From contig MU271155.1 in the NCBI GenBank assembly GCA_021432605.1, positions 434,001 through 498,000 of the forward strand: a DNA stretch of 64,000 bases, in the 5' to 3' direction. The DNA is from Coniochaeta sp. PMI_546. Taxonomy: Eukaryota; Ascomycota; Sordariomycetes; Coniochaetales; Coniochaetaceae. Below the pieces are notes generated by a model. The model searched no databases, was not told where the DNA came from, and worked only from the letters and a program-made list of their open reading frames with translations. Position 1 is the first letter of the stretch, and the number at the start of each line of letters is the position of its first letter. Shown piece after piece: positions 33,743 to 43,819 of the stretch. The translations under genes were made by a program, and so were the position numbers.

Positions 33743-34389
33743 TGTCTCGCAGTCGGGGGAGGACCCGTCGTATCCCACACAGCACGCTTGGACGATGAGT
33801 GGGCAGAGTCTTAGCTATAGGAGGAAAGCCTTAACAGAGGCGAGACTGATGATAACGCGACGAGGTTGGAAGTGCCGGTGTTGTTTGTTTGGCGCGATAC
33901 AACAACACGTGAATGGATTGGGTAGGTAGATGGATGGAATGGAAGGTGGTCGATGTCTTCTCGAACGGGTCGCAGCTTCCCAAAAAATTGAAGCCGATGT
34001 CCGGAAGTAACCGAGAGGCGGAATTTTGATACTTGGCGGTCATTGCGGGTTCCACATGTTTCTCTCTCTCTCAAATAAGGTACGTACTACTTATACCAGT
34101 ACAGTATACCACCCTGTATCATCACTGTACTGTGCACTGTGCTGCTTGACTTGCCTTATGTAAGCGCTACCCATAAACAAGAGCTTCCAGGCAGGCAAGA
34201 GGAAGGAGCTGTTGAACCTGGAAAGAAGCAACATCGCAACATCTGAACATCTGAACTCGCCCAATATCAACATTCAAGTCCGCACCGTCTCTGCCTCTAC
34301 ACATTCAGTAGCCATACGCATTCACTCCATCGAGTTCAATCTCCCTATCGAGTCTCTTAATTCCGTCCACCACATCGCCCGTGAACAGC
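33743..34389. promoter_or_regulatory. Divergent promoter region of PAM16 and YIP1
   Basis: 647 bp separate the two starts. No gene is seen. It contains a CT-microsatellite (TCTCTCTCTC, near 34061) and the leader of YIP1. Confidence 0.45.
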
Positions 34390-35434
34390 ATGTCGCAGTA
34401 CTACGGCGCCCCTCCAAACCAAGGCTACGCCCCGGCCTCAGCTCAGAACCTGCAGTTCTACCCGTCCACCTACGGCGCCCAGCCCGTCTCAGGCCATGCC
34501 ACTCCCTCACAAGCATCATACGGCTACGCGGGGCCCTCCTCGTCCGCGCCAGGCTATGGCTCGCCTGGTTTCGGCTCCAGCTTCGGCGCACCCCCAGGAG
34601 CAGCACCAGGCGTGTCCGGACGCATGGGCGAGCAGGGCGGCTTGAGGACAGGCTGGCTGGCAGCCCTCAGCACGGAAGGCTACGATGGCGAACCACCTCT
34701 GCTAGAAGAACTAGGCGTCGACTTCAGCCACGTCAAGGCCAAGGTACGTGTCCCCTATTATCGTGACCCCCTGGCAGCTTTATCACCAACTAACAAAAAA
34801 CCCACAGACCCTCGCAGTCCTAAACCCCTTCTCCCGCATCGACCAGCACCTAATGGACGACTCCGACCTGGCCGGACCCGTCCTCTTCTTCCTGCTCTTC
34901 GGCACCTTCCTCCTCTTCAGCGGCAAGGTCCAGTTCGGCTACGTCTACGGCCTCGCCCTCCTGGGCTCCGTCAGCCTCCACACCATCCTCTCCCTCATGT
35001 CCCCCTCCGACCTCCCCTCCCACCCCTCCCAGCAGGCCTCCGTCGGCGGCGGCCCCTCCTCCTCCTCCTCCACCCCTTCCTACCCCGGCCAACCCTCGGC
35101 CCACGACAACCTCTCCCAGACCCTGACCTTCGCCCGCTCCGCCAGCGTGCTGGGCTACTGCCTCCTGCCCCTCGTCGCCACGAGCCTGCTGGGCATCGTC
35201 ATGCCCCTCGACACGCCCCTGGGCATGGTCATCGTCTGCCTGGCCATCCTGTGGAGCACCTACAGCGCCAGCGGCATGTTCATCGCCACCGCCAGGATGA
35301 GGGGCATGAGGGCCCTGGTCGCGTATCCCCTTGCGCTGTTCTACGTTGGGTTTGGCATCATGGGCGTGTTTAGTAGTCGCGGGAGCGGTGCGGCGGGGCT
35401 GAGGGCCGCTGTGCCCATTGCTGGGGGTTCGTGA
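34390..35434 (+). CDS. YIP1: YIP1-family Golgi/ER transport protein
   Basis: Exons 34390-34743 and 34808-35434 join in phase 0 (GTACGT donor, CCCACAG acceptor) to 326 residues. YIP1 binds prenylated Ypt/Rab GTPases and Yif1, and works in ER-to-Golgi vesicle formation. The cytosolic N-terminus (1-80) is rich in Gly, Tyr, Pro, Ser and Gln. The family block PPLLEELGVDFSHVKAK|TLAVLNPF spans the intron, which verifies the splice. About five membrane segments follow (FFLLFGTFLLFSG, YGLALLGSVSLH, LGYCLLPLVATSLLGIV, VIVCLAILWSTYSAS, LVAYPLALFYVGFGIMGVF). A Ser/Pro-rich loop of about 35 residues interrupts the domain between segments 2 and 3. Confidence 0.92.
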
Positions 35435-36279
35435 GCGTGGTACGTAGCACTGGTGATTGGAGCTGGGAAAAAGAAAAGGGGACATGGAAATGGACGAGAG
35501 GCCGGGTTTGTTGGAAATTTAAGGCTGGCGTTGAAGGTTATCCTCCTCAAGGCCACACACCCTGGAGTTGTTACCCTCTCAGCTCTGTCAGGGACACCGG
35601 CGAGGGAAACGTAGTCGGTAAGTTGGTAAACTTAATATCATACACTCTGCATACGAGGCCCTCGAGCAGCGCATATATATCACTACATGTCCCTCGAGAA
35701 CACGTCTTGTACGATAGTCGAAAGAGCAGTAAAGAGGTAATCCAGGGCATATGAAAGTCAAAGTCAAAGCCAGAGACGAGTCACAAAAGATGCCAGCGCT
35801 GGTGTATGGTTGTCAACAGCAGAAGCTCGTCATTAAAGATGTATATATCTCAGCTGCCACGGCTCGAAGACAGCCAACAGCTATGAACGGAGAAACCGAT
35901 CCGCAATGCCAAAATAACAAGACAAGTCAAATGATGAAAGTCCCTCAACGCCGCTATAGTACAGCTGAAAGAACACGGAAGAAAAGCATTAAACGGCTGA
36001 CACGCCATGCCATACACAACCCAAGTCCCAGAATTCAAACGAGACTCGTGGCCGATCTCCCCCCTCCCATCAAGCATGCAAACCAAAAACCAATTCAGTC
36101 CCTCCTTTTTGTCGTATCCCCTAGAAATCCAAGCGCTGGAAGAATTGTGAAGGAGAAGGGGAAAAGTCCACAAGCAAAGGGCACACACAAAGCGTGCAAC
36201 TCAAAACCCACCCCCTCACACATCAAACCAAAGCACCGAAGAAAGACTCCTGCTTTCTCCCGCTCATGATTAGAAATCA
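35435..36279. other. Convergent intergenic gap
   Basis: These are the 3' flanks of YIP1 (+) and the RCC1 locus (-), up to the in-phase open frame behind RCC1. No separate gene is convincing. Confidence 0.4.
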
Positions 36280-36696
36280 TTCTAGTCTCGTCGTCCCGAC
36301 TCTCATGGCAGACCCAGACGCAAGCGGTTGCCAGTCCGTGATGGGCGTGCCCCAGGGCAGACGGCGCCCACGCTCCCATTCCTCCAACGGCGTTTCCACG
36401 GCCGGCGACTGTGCGGAGTCCTCGGCAGTATCGCCAGGCGAAGGGCCATCCATTTCAGGCACACCCGCTCCTTCAGGCAGATCACCTTCCCCGTCCCCAA
36501 AATCCATCTCCCCATCCACTTCACCCGCATGACCAGACGGCATTCCCTCAGGTTCAGGTACGTCCCCTCCACCAGCCGAATCCTCGCCCTGCCCATCCGC
36601 CTCATCCACATCACCAGACACCGTCCGCACCCCGTAAGCCGTAGATGATACCCCCCCTCCCTCAACTGCCATCTCAGACCTCCCCTCAGCAGCCCC
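36277..36696 (-). other. In-phase open frame behind the RCC1 stop
   Basis: Directly after the RCC1 TAG at 36699-36697, the same frame stays open for 139 sense codons and closes with TGA at 36279-36277. The predicted stretch is acidic and Gly/Glu/Asp/Pro-rich (for example GEMDFGDGEGDLPEGAGVPE) and ends TRLE. It could be a stop-codon read-through tail, an extension lost by a point change, a separate short gene using ATG 36672, or chance. Other frames in this GC-rich patch are open too, which weakens the case. Confidence 0.3.
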
Positions 36697-38583
36697 CTAG
36701 GCCTCCTCAGCAACAGTAGCAAGCACAGAATACGGCCCGCCCGACCCAGCAAAGACAATCTTCTTCCCGCGTATAGCCGTGTTATCAATGAGCGTCGGCT
36801 CCTCGACGTCGTCCGTCTGGCCCTGGCCCGTCTGGTACCCCACCGAAAAACCCCAAGAGTAAACCTGCCCCTCCGTCGTGACGGCAAAGCTATTGTCCAC
36901 CCCGACCGCCACGGAGGCCACGGGCGGCACGTCCTCGATCGGCACGGGCTTGAAAAGCGAGTGCGGCAGCCTCTGCCCGTTCTTCTCCTCGTACACGGTG
37001 TTGTCGTCGTTGTAGACGTCCTCGTCCAGCCCGAGCAGATGACCGTCGATGCGGCCGAAAGTAAGCAGCTTGCCGTCCTCGGTGCAGGCGACGGAGTGGT
37101 GCTCCCCGCCCGCGATGTCCCGGATCTTGTACCCGGCCAGGGCCTCGACCAGCCTCGGCTTGAGCTGCATCTTGCTCTCCTCGTCCTCCGGGTCGATGCG
37201 GTGGCCCGCCTGCCCGTACTGGTTCAGCCCCCACCCGAACACCCTCCCCTGCCCGTCCAGCACGAACGAGTGGTACGACCCGCACGTGATCTTGACCGGC
37301 CTCGACCCCCGCACGGGCATGTTGCCGACGCCCACCGGCCGAAGGGACTGGGCGATCTCACGCTCGAAGACCTTGCGGCCCAGCTGGTTCTGGGCGCCGT
37401 CGCCCCAGGCGAAGATCTTGCCCTTGTCGTCCAGGGCGAGCACGTGGTTGGTCCCCGTGGCGAGCTGCTTGATCTTCTTGAGCTCCGGGATGAGCGTCGG
37501 CCGCGGCTGCTCGTGGATCTTCTCCGTGAAGCCGAGGATCCCGTCGCTAGCTCGGAACGTGCCCCAGCCGTACACTTTTCCCTCCGAGGTGAGGGCGAAG
37601 GAGGCGCTGTCGCTGCCCACGACCTGGACGAAGGTGGTGTTCTCCTCGATCTCGCTGGTGTCTACTTCGGTGGGCGTGCTTTCGAGGGGGTTGAGGCCGG
37701 ATTCTTCGGGGTCGTCGTCTTCCTCCGCGTCGACGTCGCGCAGACCTCCCTCCCACTTGGTGTTGCGGCCCAGAGCGCAGTTGTCGTTCACGCCCCAGGT
37801 CAGGATCTTGTTGTCCTTGGTCAGGGCGACGACGTGCAGGCCACCGCAGCCGATCTGCACCACGCCCTTGCCCTTGAGGTTCTGGTTGAGACGCGGGCGC
37901 TTGACGTCGATGGGCTTCTTGCCGTCGATCTTGTCGGCACCGAGGCCGAGCTCGCCGTTCTCTCCGGCGCCGAACACGTAGACGTCGAGGACGGTTGTGG
38001 GGGGCTCGTTGATGGCCTTCAGAGGCTTGCGTGGCTTGGGGGCAGGAGGGGCCTTCCTGGCCTTGGGCTCGGCGACCTTGCGCGCCTTCTTGGCAGGTGG
38101 CGGCGACGCTTCCTCCTTTGCGGACTCTTCCTCGGCCTCCTCGTCTTCGGCAGCCTCGCGCTTGCGCTTGGTGTTGGCCTTGGCCTTGACGGCATCGGCG
38201 TTCTCCTTGTCGGAGTCGGCGGCTGGTGACTTCTTGCTGCTGGCCGCGGTGGTGGTCTCCTTCGCAGCAGGAGCGGCCTTGGTGGCGGCAGCGACAGCGG
38301 CGGCTTTCTTGGGTGCCGCTGTCTTCTTCGCAGCCGGAGCTTTCTTGGGCGCGGCGGCGGCGGCTTTCGTCTTGGTCTTCTTGACCTCGGGAGCAGGGAT
38401 GTCTTCGACTTCGCTTTCGCTCAGCTCTTCCTCTGGCTCTGGGGTCTTTTGCTTTTTTGCGGCAGCGGCAGGCTTTTTGGGCGCGGCGGTCTTCGTGACC
38501 TTGGCCTTGGTAGGGGCGGCAGCTTTCTTGGGCGCAGCAGCTGTGGCCTTGGTGGCGGTTGCGGCAGGCTTTCTAGGAGCCAT
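36697..38583 (-). CDS. RCC1-family Ran guanine-nucleotide exchange factor
   Basis: One intronless frame of 628 residues. RCC1 proteins bind chromatin and load GTP on Ran, which drives nuclear transport and spindle assembly; fungal names are Pim1/Srm1. Residues 1-200 are Ala/Lys/Pro-rich with KKAAAP-type repeats much like a histone H1 tail, plus likely nuclear signals (KRKRE, KKARK). The seven-bladed propeller runs from about 205 to 628, with typical repeats: VYVFGAGENGELGLG, ILTWGVNDNCALGR, VYGWGTFRASDGILGF, IFAWGDGAQNQLGR, VFGWGLNQYGQAGHR, LLTFGRIDGHLLGLD and VYSWGFSVGYQTGQG. The blade ends naturally at GGPYSVLATVAEEA. An acidic insert (about 285-305) lies between blades, as in other fungal orthologues. 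Confidence 0.93.
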   Translation of the reverse strand: MAPRKPAATATKATAAAPKKAAAPTKAKVTKTAAPKKPAAAAKKQKTPEPEEELSESEVEDIPAPEVKKTKTKAAAAAPKKAPAAKKTAAPKKAAAVAAATKAAPAAKETTTAASSKKSPAADSDKENADAVKAKANTKRKREAAEDEEAEEESAKEEASPPPAKKARKVAEPKARKAPPAPKPRKPLKAINEPPTTVLDVYVFGAGENGELGLGADKIDGKKPIDVKRPRLNQNLKGKGVVQIGCGGLHVVALTKDNKILTWGVNDNCALGRNTKWEGGLRDVDAEEDDDPEESGLNPLESTPTEVDTSEIEENTTFVQVVGSDSASFALTSEGKVYGWGTFRASDGILGFTEKIHEQPRPTLIPELKKIKQLATGTNHVLALDDKGKIFAWGDGAQNQLGRKVFEREIAQSLRPVGVGNMPVRGSRPVKITCGSYHSFVLDGQGRVFGWGLNQYGQAGHRIDPEDEESKMQLKPRLVEALAGYKIRDIAGGEHHSVACTEDGKLLTFGRIDGHLLGLDEDVYNDDNTVYEEKNGQRLPHSLFKPVPIEDVPPVASVAVGVDNSFAVTTEGQVYSWGFSVGYQTGQGQTDDVEEPTLIDNTAIRGKKIVFAGSGGPYSVLATVAEEA

Positions 38584-39562
38584 GGTGATGATGATTTAAC
38601 AGCTCAGCTGTATGAAAAGTGAGGGTGGGTGGTGATGTAAATGAGCAATGCGAAGCTATGGAATTCAACTTGCTGATTGACGCCTTCTCGAACTGGAATC
38701 GTGTCAGTCGAGGAAACGGCAAGAAGTATCGAGTCTCCAGATACAGGGGAGACGAGTATTACAAGGAAGAAAGGTCAAAGGAGATGGGGAGTGTTGCGAG
38801 ACGTGGAAGAAAGACGGATGATATTTTTTTGGTGGCTGCGAGTAGACGCGCGCAGCTTTGTGGATATTTGTTATTGGGCGTGTCATTCGCCTAAGGTACC
38901 TTAGACTTAACAACACTGAACAGCACACAATGAGACTTTTTGGTGGAATGTGGGGCGTAGCTCAGGGGCCCCTGGTCCGATTGAACAGGCCACGTTCAGC
39001 GCTAGACAGGGGGCTAATAAGTTCTTTGACATCCAGCAATGGTGTCATTTGGAGCCCAAGCTTCTTTATTCACATGTACACTAGTGTAGTCCAAGGTACA
39101 CACAACTTTCTTTGCCATTCAAGTTTGGCAGCTTTGTACAAGATATCTTTCAAAGGAAAGTGGAAGAGTAGAGGCATTTTGATAGAATGGGCTCGAGGGA
39201 GACAAGCACTCAGTGGTACAGTGTTGTATCGTATGTATCTCCTCTTCAACCAAATTATGCTGTAAAATAGGCAGGTGTCCGGCAAATGTCATAACTCATC
39301 CGCGTTCTGACGTATGTGTATGTCTATTTTTACCTGACCAGCTTCCCTGGAATCTAATGCCTCCAATACATTCATACTGTTAGACTTGGAGGTATGTCTT
39401 GCCTTGGGTGTACCTTGCCTGACCGCTGGAAGACTGAGCTGATGATCCACGTTTGTCTAATGAGTGATTCAACAGATCATAGTTGCAAACGCTATCTACC
39501 AAGTAACCATACCAGCTATCCAATACTAACAACAGGCTTCTCTCAAGTCGCTGTCACAACAG
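38584..39562. other. RCC1 promoter and 3' flank of next gene
   Basis: About 1 kb. No gene is seen. An imperfect match to a tRNA A-box (GGCGTAGCTCAGGGG, near 38954) has no matching B-box or stem, so it is not called. Confidence 0.45.
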
Positions 39563-40399
39563 TCATCGCTTGTGCTTGTGCTTCCTCTTCTTCGCCCCCC
39601 GTCTCGCCTCCTTTCTCCCAACACTCGGCCCCTTCACAACATCATCAGGTCCAGTTTCAAGTCCAGCTACATCTCCACCTCTCTGCTCAACATGCTCCGT
39701 CCGAACAACATCCTCCTTCCCGTCCCTACCCTCACCAGCGCGGTCTTTACTCTCCCAATTCCCCTCATCATCAGAGACATAGTCAAACGGATTAGCCTGC
39801 CCCAGAAACGGCCCTCCCCTGCGGCGGACCGTCGCCCAATTCCGCCTTGCCATCTGATAGACTGCCTCCGGGTCGCGCTCCTCCACGTCGAAGTGCGTAC
39901 GGACCTTCGGCCTCGCCCACCGGAGGCCCCTCCGCTTCCGCCACCGCCTGTAGTCCCGCAGCCCCATGCTCGGCGAGCACACGACCGCCCAGAGGTAGTA
40001 CCTGTCAATGTAGATATTGGGCAGATCCCGAAACACAGTCCACTCGCGGACGATGTCCTTCCCGTCCCAGTTGACGTGCTGCGTCAGGTAGTAGAAGAAG
40101 ACATATACAGCTCTAAGGACCAGTGTGAAGTACTTCCCGAGCAGGGTGAGTAAGGTGATGATCAGGAGCGTCAGGACAAAGTAGGTGCCATTCAAGAACC
40201 CTTCGATATAATGCCAGGCAATCTGAACGTATGCGCTAACGCTGAGACCCGTCACCTCCGGGGATGGGGTAGAGACGGTCTGTCCACCCTGCTCAACCAC
40301 CGGCCGCGTGAGACGCTCTAGATACAGGTAGGTGCTATGGAAGAAGCGGCTGATCGCATTCCAGCCGCGCTGGGCCAGAGAAGTAACGACTCGAGGCAT
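39563..40399 (-). CDS. Hypothetical membrane protein with basic tail
   Basis: One exon encodes 278 residues from the ATG at 40399; the frame is open 15 codons further but without an ATG. I do not recognise a family with certainty. The layout is a short N-terminus, a long hydrophobic block at about 65-115 (FVLTLLIITLLTLLGKYFTLV and VYVFFYYLT) that can form two membrane helices, then a polar region. The polar region has WRKRRGLRWARPK, a DVEERDPEAVYQMARRNWATVRRR helix, and a strongly basic end (KKRKHKHKR). The gene lies between RCC1 and the metallothionein-like gene on the same strand, 184 bp downstream of the latter. Codon use is like that of its neighbours, and the real product is probably a fungus-specific protein. 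Confidence 0.7.
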   Translation of the reverse strand: MPRVVTSLAQRGWNAISRFFHSTYLYLERLTRPVVEQGGQTVSTPSPEVTGLSVSAYVQIAWHYIEGFLNGTYFVLTLLIITLLTLLGKYFTLVLRAVYVFFYYLTQHVNWDGKDIVREWTVFRDLPNIYIDRYYLWAVVCSPSMGLRDYRRWRKRRGLRWARPKVRTHFDVEERDPEAVYQMARRNWATVRRRGGPFLGQANPFDYVSDDEGNWESKDRAGEGRDGKEDVVRTEHVEQRGGDVAGLETGPDDVVKGPSVGRKEARRGAKKRKHKHKR

Positions 40400-40582
40400 C
40401 GCCAATCTCAGAGGAGATGGCGAGCACGGCCAAATGGCTATCACAAGACGCCCGAGGAGGTATCCGCACTAACGCCGCCGTGTTTTCAATGCAAGATCCG
40501 CCCATCCCAAAAAAGAAATTCCCTTCTCAACCCTCAAAACCGAAAACGCCGCGAACAGGTCATAGCATCTGGTGATTATTTT

Positions 40583-41203
40583 TTATTTCTTGGTAGTGAA
40601 ATCGATCTCGTGCTCAACGGGGTTAAAGCCAGCATCAGTTGCCTTCTCGCAAGTGCACGCGTCTAGTAAAAACCTCAGAGGTTAGCACACCACACCTTAT
40701 CGTCCTTGTGCATTGGGAGGGAGACGAAGTGCCAGCAAGAACATACCAGCAGGACGGGCACCGCACGAGCACGAGCTGGAGCTAGGCTTGGTGTTCTCGG
40801 TCGGGGCGCGGTCGCAGGTGCACTCTCCGGCGGGCCGGGCACGGCACGAGCACCGGGGACCCTCGACGGCGTTCTCCTTGGGGGCCTTCTCGCAGGTGCA
40901 GTGGAGGGCGTGCGTCTTGCCGCAGGAGCAGGTGGCTTGCTTGGCTGTAGGATGATGTCTGTTAGAGGATAGTTACCCGGAAGAATAGGTGAAGTGAAAG
41001 GTAGAATGATTGTCTCGGAAGGGCGAGTAAAGGTGTCGGTTGGAGGATGTACGCAACAGGAACTGCTCGCCAGCATACATGAAAAGGCAATACAGGGGCA
41101 AACATGTCGGATCATTTTGGGAAAAGGAAGAGGACATACCGCAAACACACTCGCTGTTGCCCTTGCCGCAGCAAGTCGAGGGCTTCGCGTTATCTGCTGT
41201 CAT
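40583..41203 (-). CDS. Metallothionein-like Cys-repeat protein
   Basis: Exons 41203-41140, 40944-40747 and 40662-40583 join in phase to 113 residues (donors GTATGT twice; acceptors CTACAG and ACTAG). The protein is built of a repeated metal-binding unit: three copies of CxC-x7-CxC (CSCGKTHALHCTC, CSCRARPAGECTC, CSCGARPADACTC), each followed by [ED][KR]A, after a shorter N-terminal CCGKGNSECVC unit. Cysteine is about 15 percent of residues, and aromatic residues are nearly absent outside the tail. The third repeat is completed across the last intron, which supports the model. The tail, FNPVEHEIDFTTKK, is not metal-binding. The likely role is copper or zinc buffering or detoxification in the cytosol. 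It is longer than classic 25-60-residue fungal metallothioneins. A TATA box lies upstream. Confidence 0.85.
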
Positions 41204-41790
41204 GGTTGCGGTTGGAGAGAAGGCTCGTTGCGATGGTGTGTGTTCGTTGATATTTGTCGTGCTTGTAGTAGATGAAAGAAGCTGTTTATTTGGGTTGGTA
41301 ATGAATGGTAGGAATGACTGGTTGGAGATGTCGTTGCCGATGGCTGGTCTTTTATAAGTCAGGCGAGACCGAGTGGGATGTTGACTGACGTACGATGGAT
41401 TTGCCCCGCCATACTATGGTTGCTTCGGATTCCCTGCCTGCGATAGAGCTGATGCAGGGCTGAAAGTCCAGCGGTGTTCTTTCGGGTCATCATCTTCAAT
41501 ATTATTGGTTGCCTTATTTGGGCTGGCGGAGATATCGCGGGCCAATCATTTGCTACGCATTTCACATCTTGGTCATCCAGAAAGGACCAGAACTTCACCG
41601 CAAGCACAGCCTCCACTTGCAACACCATTGTGATTACATAGTAAAATACAAGCTCTGGTGGAGATATCAAGTGATTATTTCGTCTGAAAAATAAGTGGCT
41701 TGCTTCCAGTCTGACCACATCAAGAGAAGACTCGTCCACAACGAACAACTTCCCCCCTGCACTGATACTGTTAAACCCGGCTCAGTCGAG
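41204..41790. other. Metallothionein promoter region
   Basis: 587 bp between the coiled-coil gene's stop and the metallothionein start, holding the TATA box. No gene is seen. Confidence 0.45.
41349..41356 (-). promoter_or_regulatory. TATA box of the metallothionein-like gene
   Basis: TATAAAAG on the minus strand, about 145 bp before the ATG at 41203. The consensus is strong, as expected for an inducible, highly expressed gene. Confidence 0.5.
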
Positions 41791-43464
41791 CTATCTGTTC
41801 CCACCAGTCGCCTTGATACCGTTCTCGCTGCCACGGTTTGGGCCTGGAATCTGATGGCTACTGGGTACATTAGTATTAACCGCTGGTCCCGGTGGTTGCA
41901 ATGCACGCGCAACCGGCATCTGGGTTGCGCGGATGCTGTTCCTTCGTCGAGGTACCTGTTGTCTTGTCGCGTCTGATGCGCCGATCCCACTCCCACAAAT
42001 ACTCGTGCGGTTCCCTGCAGCCAGCTCGTTCCCGGCCTCAACGAATGCAGCCTGGTCTGACCAGAGGACTTTGGGGTTGAAGATGGTCTCGCCGCCCATG
42101 CGGATCATGGGGAAAAGGATCTGCACCGCTGGGACACCTGTAGAGGTCGGACTACCAGGCGTCCCTGCTTCTCCTGCGCTGCCGGCGTCGTAGTCCGAGT
42201 ACGAGTCTTCCATACGATCGGCGATTTGTGCATCGAATGCGAGCTTGGCAACAACCCTTTCTGACGAGGTTTGTACGTTTTGCCAAAGCTTGAAGGCGTC
42301 CTTGAGTAGCTCAGCTAGCTTCGTCTGGAACGTCTGTCGCGGGTCTCCTGCTGGAAACAGACTGTCAAGTGCGGCGTAGACCTCGTTAGAGGCCGCTTGA
42401 GCGACGCTGTGGAAGGTCTCGCTCTGTATCTCGAATTCGGCGAGTAGCTGACACCGTACGATTGCCGCGCGTTGAGGATTCCGCGACAAGAGCTCCAGTG
42501 TGGCGGATACTGCACTCTGCCGTGTCCCTGCCCCAGGGACATACACATCGGTGAAGATGTGCTTAACCATCGCATTGATGACGACAAGTTCAGCGGCTGC
42601 GCATCGCATAAGTTTCGCGGGTCGGCTCGTCAACCGCGACAGTGGAATCGTTGTTGTCGCCAACCGGCCATCGCAGTTCTCGAGGTATGTTTCGAGGGGA
42701 GTGATATTTTGCTATGATATCTTAGTGGGGAGGGTACTGGAAGGCTCTGCGTCCGACATACCGGTGGCGCGTCGCAGTAACAAAAACACTCCATTAACAC
42801 ACGGTGGCACTTGTGGGCGAAGTCCTGGAACAATTCCTCCCTGCTCGAGATTAGCAACGGCCTCTTACGTTTCCGCGGCGGCGTAAACGTACACATCGTC
42901 AGGATCTCGCGCGACCAACAGATCTTCACGGTAGAAACTGATCTTCTCTTGCATGGTCTCCAGGGAATCCTTGAGGCCATCGCGTTCGCGTTGTGTCTCA
43001 GAAAGCTCCCTTTTTGCTCTTTTAAGCGCCGCCTCGTCATCAAGAGCCTTTTTCTCGAGCTGTTTACGTTCGGCCTTCAGCCTCTCCAGTTGCTTCTTGG
43101 TCTTGTCAAGTTCCTCCCGAGTCTCGTCGAGGCTGCTCTTCCAACTGTCGCATTCTTTCATCTTTGCGTCGAACTCGGTGTACTTCTTTCCGAAGACATC
43201 CAGATTATGGATTTCGGACTGCTCCAGTTTTTCGACCTTTACCATGAGGGTGTTGACTTCATCATTGCGTTTTTCCAGCGTCGACTTCAGCTTGGCATTT
43301 TCCTTAACGGTCTCCTCGTAATCCAAGGCTCCGGCAGAGTCGTTCTTTAGGTCGGTGCAAATGTTGATGAGCTTGGTGAGCTTATCGGCGAACCTTGAGC
43401 CTCTAGATGTCGTAGGGGCCGAGACGCCATCGTTGTTGGCCTTTTTCTTCGGTGGTTCTGACAT
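41791..43464 (-). CDS. Coiled-coil protein of unknown function
   Basis: Exons 43464-42893, 42840-42762 and 42711-41791 join in phase (donors GTACGT and GTATGT, acceptors GAGCAG and CATAG) to 523 residues. I do not recognise a named family. Residues 1-20 are basic and polar, with a nuclear-signal-like PPKKKA. Residues about 45-185 form a long heptad coiled coil rich in Glu, Lys and Leu (LERLKAERKQLEKKALDDE). A conserved-looking helical segment follows, with ELFQDFAHKCHRVLMECFCYC, then a globular region (about 230-390). The C-terminus is disordered (Gly/Ser/Thr/Pro). The layout suggests a scaffold or chromosome/cytoskeleton-associated protein, but that is only inference. It starts 356 bp from the end of the methyltransferase gene upstream. 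Confidence 0.75.
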
Positions 43465-43819
43465 GATCCTTGACGAGCGGGCAGGAAGAACAGAGTGAGT
43501 GGTTGAGAGAGAAATGCAGCTATGATGAGAACGACATCCACATCGCGGGCCTGATGTCCCAAGCTATATAGGCACACATTTGGTGTTGGCCTCATAGACA
43601 CGTCAACAATTTCCAATGGCCTCATTTTGGTGATGGCTACAGCAGCAAGGCTCCCCATTGAACAAACAAAAGGCTTGATTATGCGGGAGGCCGCGACGTG
43701 CATACATCTGGACCAATGCCGCTTCCCCCATCGTCGAGCCTGCTGCAAAGACGACTTTTCGGTCTATGTGACAGGCCACGGAGGCATCGCGCCAAAATGT
43801 CCGTTGGCAGCTTCACCGG

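Noticed and set aside
36961-38229. 422-codon open frame on the plus strand
   Set aside because: It is antisense to RCC1, whose propeller repeats are clear.
38945-38995. tRNA-like A-box
   Set aside because: GGCGTAGCTCAG resembles a tRNA D-arm, but no anticodon stem or B-box follows at the right distance.
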